Of a DNA stretch of 64,000 nucleotides, positions 63,948 to 64,000 are shown piece after piece (position 1 is the first letter of the stretch; each line of letters begins with the position of its first letter). Position numbers and translations under genes: made by a program. The DNA comes from Nocardia blacklockiae (GTDB taxonomy: Bacteria; Actinomycetota; Actinomycetes; Mycobacteriales; Mycobacteriaceae), in NCBI RefSeq assembly GCF_015477355.1, contig NZ_JADLRJ010000021.1, positions 16,131-80,130 of the forward strand, given 5' to 3'. Under the pieces are notes generated by a model. The model searched no databases, was not told the DNA's origin, and worked only from the letters and a program-made list of their open reading frames with translations.

Positions 63948-64000
63948 TCAGAGTTTGCGGAGACCATCGCTCAGCAGCGCGAATGCCGTCTCGGCGTCGG
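63948..64000 (-). CDS. C-terminal tail of a gene entering from the right edge
   Basis: The minus strand from the edge reads DAETAFALLSDGLRKL and stops at 63948. The pattern fits the last helix of a TetR-like regulator, but 16 residues cannot settle it. Partial: the rest lies outside the window. Confidence 0.3.
   Translation of the reverse strand, partial: DAETAFALLSDGLRKL

Overview
High-GC actinobacterial DNA, most consistent with Nocardia or a close relative in the Mycobacteriales. The reasons are a DevS/DevR (DosS/DosR) pair almost co-linear with the mycobacterial proteins, a hypoxic-dormancy gene set of the Mycobacterium type, XRE regulators with an actinobacterial N-terminal zinc ribbon, and frequent GTG starts with 4-base stop/start overlaps. 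No rRNA, tRNA or CRISPR array was seen. Gene calls rest on reading of motifs and family resemblance; no database search was possible.

Layout. (1) 0.4-4.1 kb: a NUDIX hydrolase, a small secreted protein, the wreck of a zinc-type oxidoreductase gene, an epoxide-hydrolase-like protein and a heptad-repeat coiled-coil protein. (2) 4.3-16.8 kb: a terpenoid locus. One ten-gene minus-strand transcription unit runs mevalonate kinase, diphosphomevalonate decarboxylase, phosphomevalonate kinase, type 2 IPP isomerase, HMG-CoA reductase, HMG-CoA synthase, a ketoacyl synthase III fused to an acyl carrier domain, then three terpene synthases. A prenyl diphosphate synthase is divergent. Together they could take acetyl units to IPP/DMAPP, to a prenyl diphosphate and to a cyclised terpene. 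Two of the three terpene synthases have damaged, complementary metal-binding motifs. (3) 17-20 kb: two paralogous XRE/TPR-type regulators, one of which has lost its zinc ribbon. (4) 20.2-23 kb: a DHFR-family reductase, an alpha/beta hydrolase, and small and membrane proteins.

(5) 23-60 kb: a large island resembling the DosR dormancy regulon. It holds a CBS-BON protein, universal stress proteins, Hsp20, two flavodoxins, a GH65 phosphorylase, an acetyl-CoA-synthetase-like ligase followed by E1alpha, E1beta, E2, a free acyl carrier protein and an ABC exporter in one tight operon, a CtpF-type ATPase, phosphoketolase, devS, a CsoR/CstR-type repressor module, devR, a RafH-like ribosome hibernation factor with its PNPOx neighbour, an Rv1733c-like membrane protein, a PAP2-kinase-flippase triple fusion, a second PAP2 protein and an acyl-ACP desaturase. 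DosR-like boxes (GGGACTTT... or GGGACC..GGCCCT types) precede many of these. Five share a fixed geometry: GACTTT followed 39-40 bases later by CTGA. The island also holds truncated relatives of known DosR genes (Acg nitroreductase, universal stress protein, Rip3 protease, DUF4389), so it is being duplicated and eroded.

(6) 60.5-64 kb: a degraded end with a 22-residue His/Met-rich peptide ORF, an RNase III relative that has lost catalytic acids and its reading frame, two IstB (IS21-type) remnants inside a direct repeat, a membrane gene split at a homopolymer, and the tail of a gene entering from the right edge.
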